From Solirubrobacterales bacterium (GTDB lineage: Bacteria > Actinomycetota > Thermoleophilia > Solirubrobacterales > Solirubrobacteraceae), in the NCBI GenBank assembly GCA_003151895.1, contig PLYX01000090.1, forward strand, positions 4,067-9,815: 5,749 bases of DNA, read 5' to 3'. The notes beneath the pieces were generated by a model, which was not told the origin of the DNA, ran no database searches, and was given only the letters and a program-made list of their open reading frames with translations. This document shows, piece by piece, positions 5,531 to 5,749 of this stretch. The stretch's first letter is position 1. Every line of letters starts with the position of its first letter. Both the position numbers and the translations under genes were made by a program.

Positions 5531-5655
5531 CGGGCGAGCGATGCGGTGGAGGCCGCGCCGACCGTTCAGCGGGCATGCCAACACCGAGCCACAGATGAGT
5601 CCGATACCGCAGCATCACGCTCAAGCCTCCCAATCCACCAGCCGATTAGAGCGGC
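5531..5655. other. Non-coding stretch inside the presumed integrated element
   Basis: I see no supported gene here on either strand. A minus-strand reading frame that crosses it (5220-5633) runs through both repeats and has the Arg/Pro/Ala-rich look of an antisense shadow. Base composition becomes noticeably less GC-rich after about 5570. Confidence 0.4.
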
Positions 5656-5749
5656 ATGTATAGACACATGTCCGAGAACTCGGCGTGCGTAGCGCTGGTT
5701 GCTGCAGCTCTTTTACCCACCGCATTCGGGACCCAAGCGCTTGCAGCTC
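5656..5749 (+). CDS. Possible N-terminus of an exported protein, cut by the right window edge
   Basis: From the ATG at 5656 the frame encodes 31 residues to the edge, with an in-frame stop at 5647-5649 just upstream. The peptide has a short N-terminus with one Arg, a hydrophobic core (CVALVAAALLPTAFG) and ends in TQALAA. It looks like a Sec signal peptide with an A-x-A cleavage site. A second ATG at 5668 would remove the Arg. There is no strong ribosome binding site; TATAGA at 5659-5664 could be a -10 box but sits too near the starts to be useful. Several codons (GTA, GCT, CTT, TTA, GCA) give lower third-position GC than the window's other genes, as is common for cargo of mobile elements. The identity of the mature protein is unknown. 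A chance frame remains possible. Confidence 0.4.
   Translation, partial: MYRHMSENSACVALVAAALLPTAFGTQALAA

Noticed and set aside
4690..5598. Plus-strand open frame of 302 codons overlapping the integrase 3' half and the repeats
   Set aside because: It is a frame-shifted, Arg/Ser/Pro-rich shadow of the integrase catalytic domain that then runs through non-coding repeats.
5220..5633. Minus-strand open frame of 137 codons across both MITE-like copies
   Set aside because: Low-complexity composition, no domain signal, and it spans two copies of a non-coding repeat.
1..5749. CRISPR array or riboswitch
   Set aside because: No regularly spaced repeats of CRISPR length and no recognisable riboswitch core on either strand.

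Overview
The window is high-GC DNA. It has leaderless-type promoters and GTG starts, and it carries a zinc-ribbon/NERD protein, a DUF4389 membrane protein and an Rv1284-like beta-carbonic anhydrase. This points to a chromosome of a high-GC Actinomycetota. Thermoleophilia/Solirubrobacterales is my best guess, but that rests on gene content only.

Left part (1-2030, minus strand): a tight three-gene cluster reads leftward. It encodes a secreted, probably lipid-anchored N-acetylmuramoyl-L-alanine amidase (Amidase_2), a small beta-carbonic anhydrase, and a DUF4389 membrane protein cut by the left edge. Gaps of 16 and 14 bases suggest one transcript. The genes look like ordinary chromosomal housekeeping or envelope genes.

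Middle (2031-3622, plus strand): divergent from the cluster is a class I SAM-dependent methyltransferase, with a -10 box placed for leaderless transcription. It is followed by a short NERD-domain protein. That protein keeps its N-terminal zinc ribbon and its nuclease-like core but appears to lack the linker and first NERD helix between them.

Integration site and element (3623-right edge): a 47-base 3' fragment of tRNA-Ala(TGC), on the minus strand, runs from the anticodon stem to the discriminator base. Next to it lie four GGTACTC repeats and a complete tyrosine integrase reading away from it. This is the usual layout of an element integrated at a tRNA 3' end. The fragment is the att scar, the element lies to the right, and the intact tRNA-Ala is expected beyond the right edge. 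The repeats overlap the probable integrase promoter, so integrase binding could both build the recombination complex and repress its own gene.

After the integrase there is no excisionase in view. About 500 non-coding bases hold a 183-bp MITE-like element with perfect 16-bp terminal inverted repeats and a 4-bp flanking duplication. A second, diverged and truncated copy follows 52 bases after it. At the right edge a small reading frame begins that looks like a signal peptide and has lower third-position GC than its neighbours. It is probably the start of a cargo gene.
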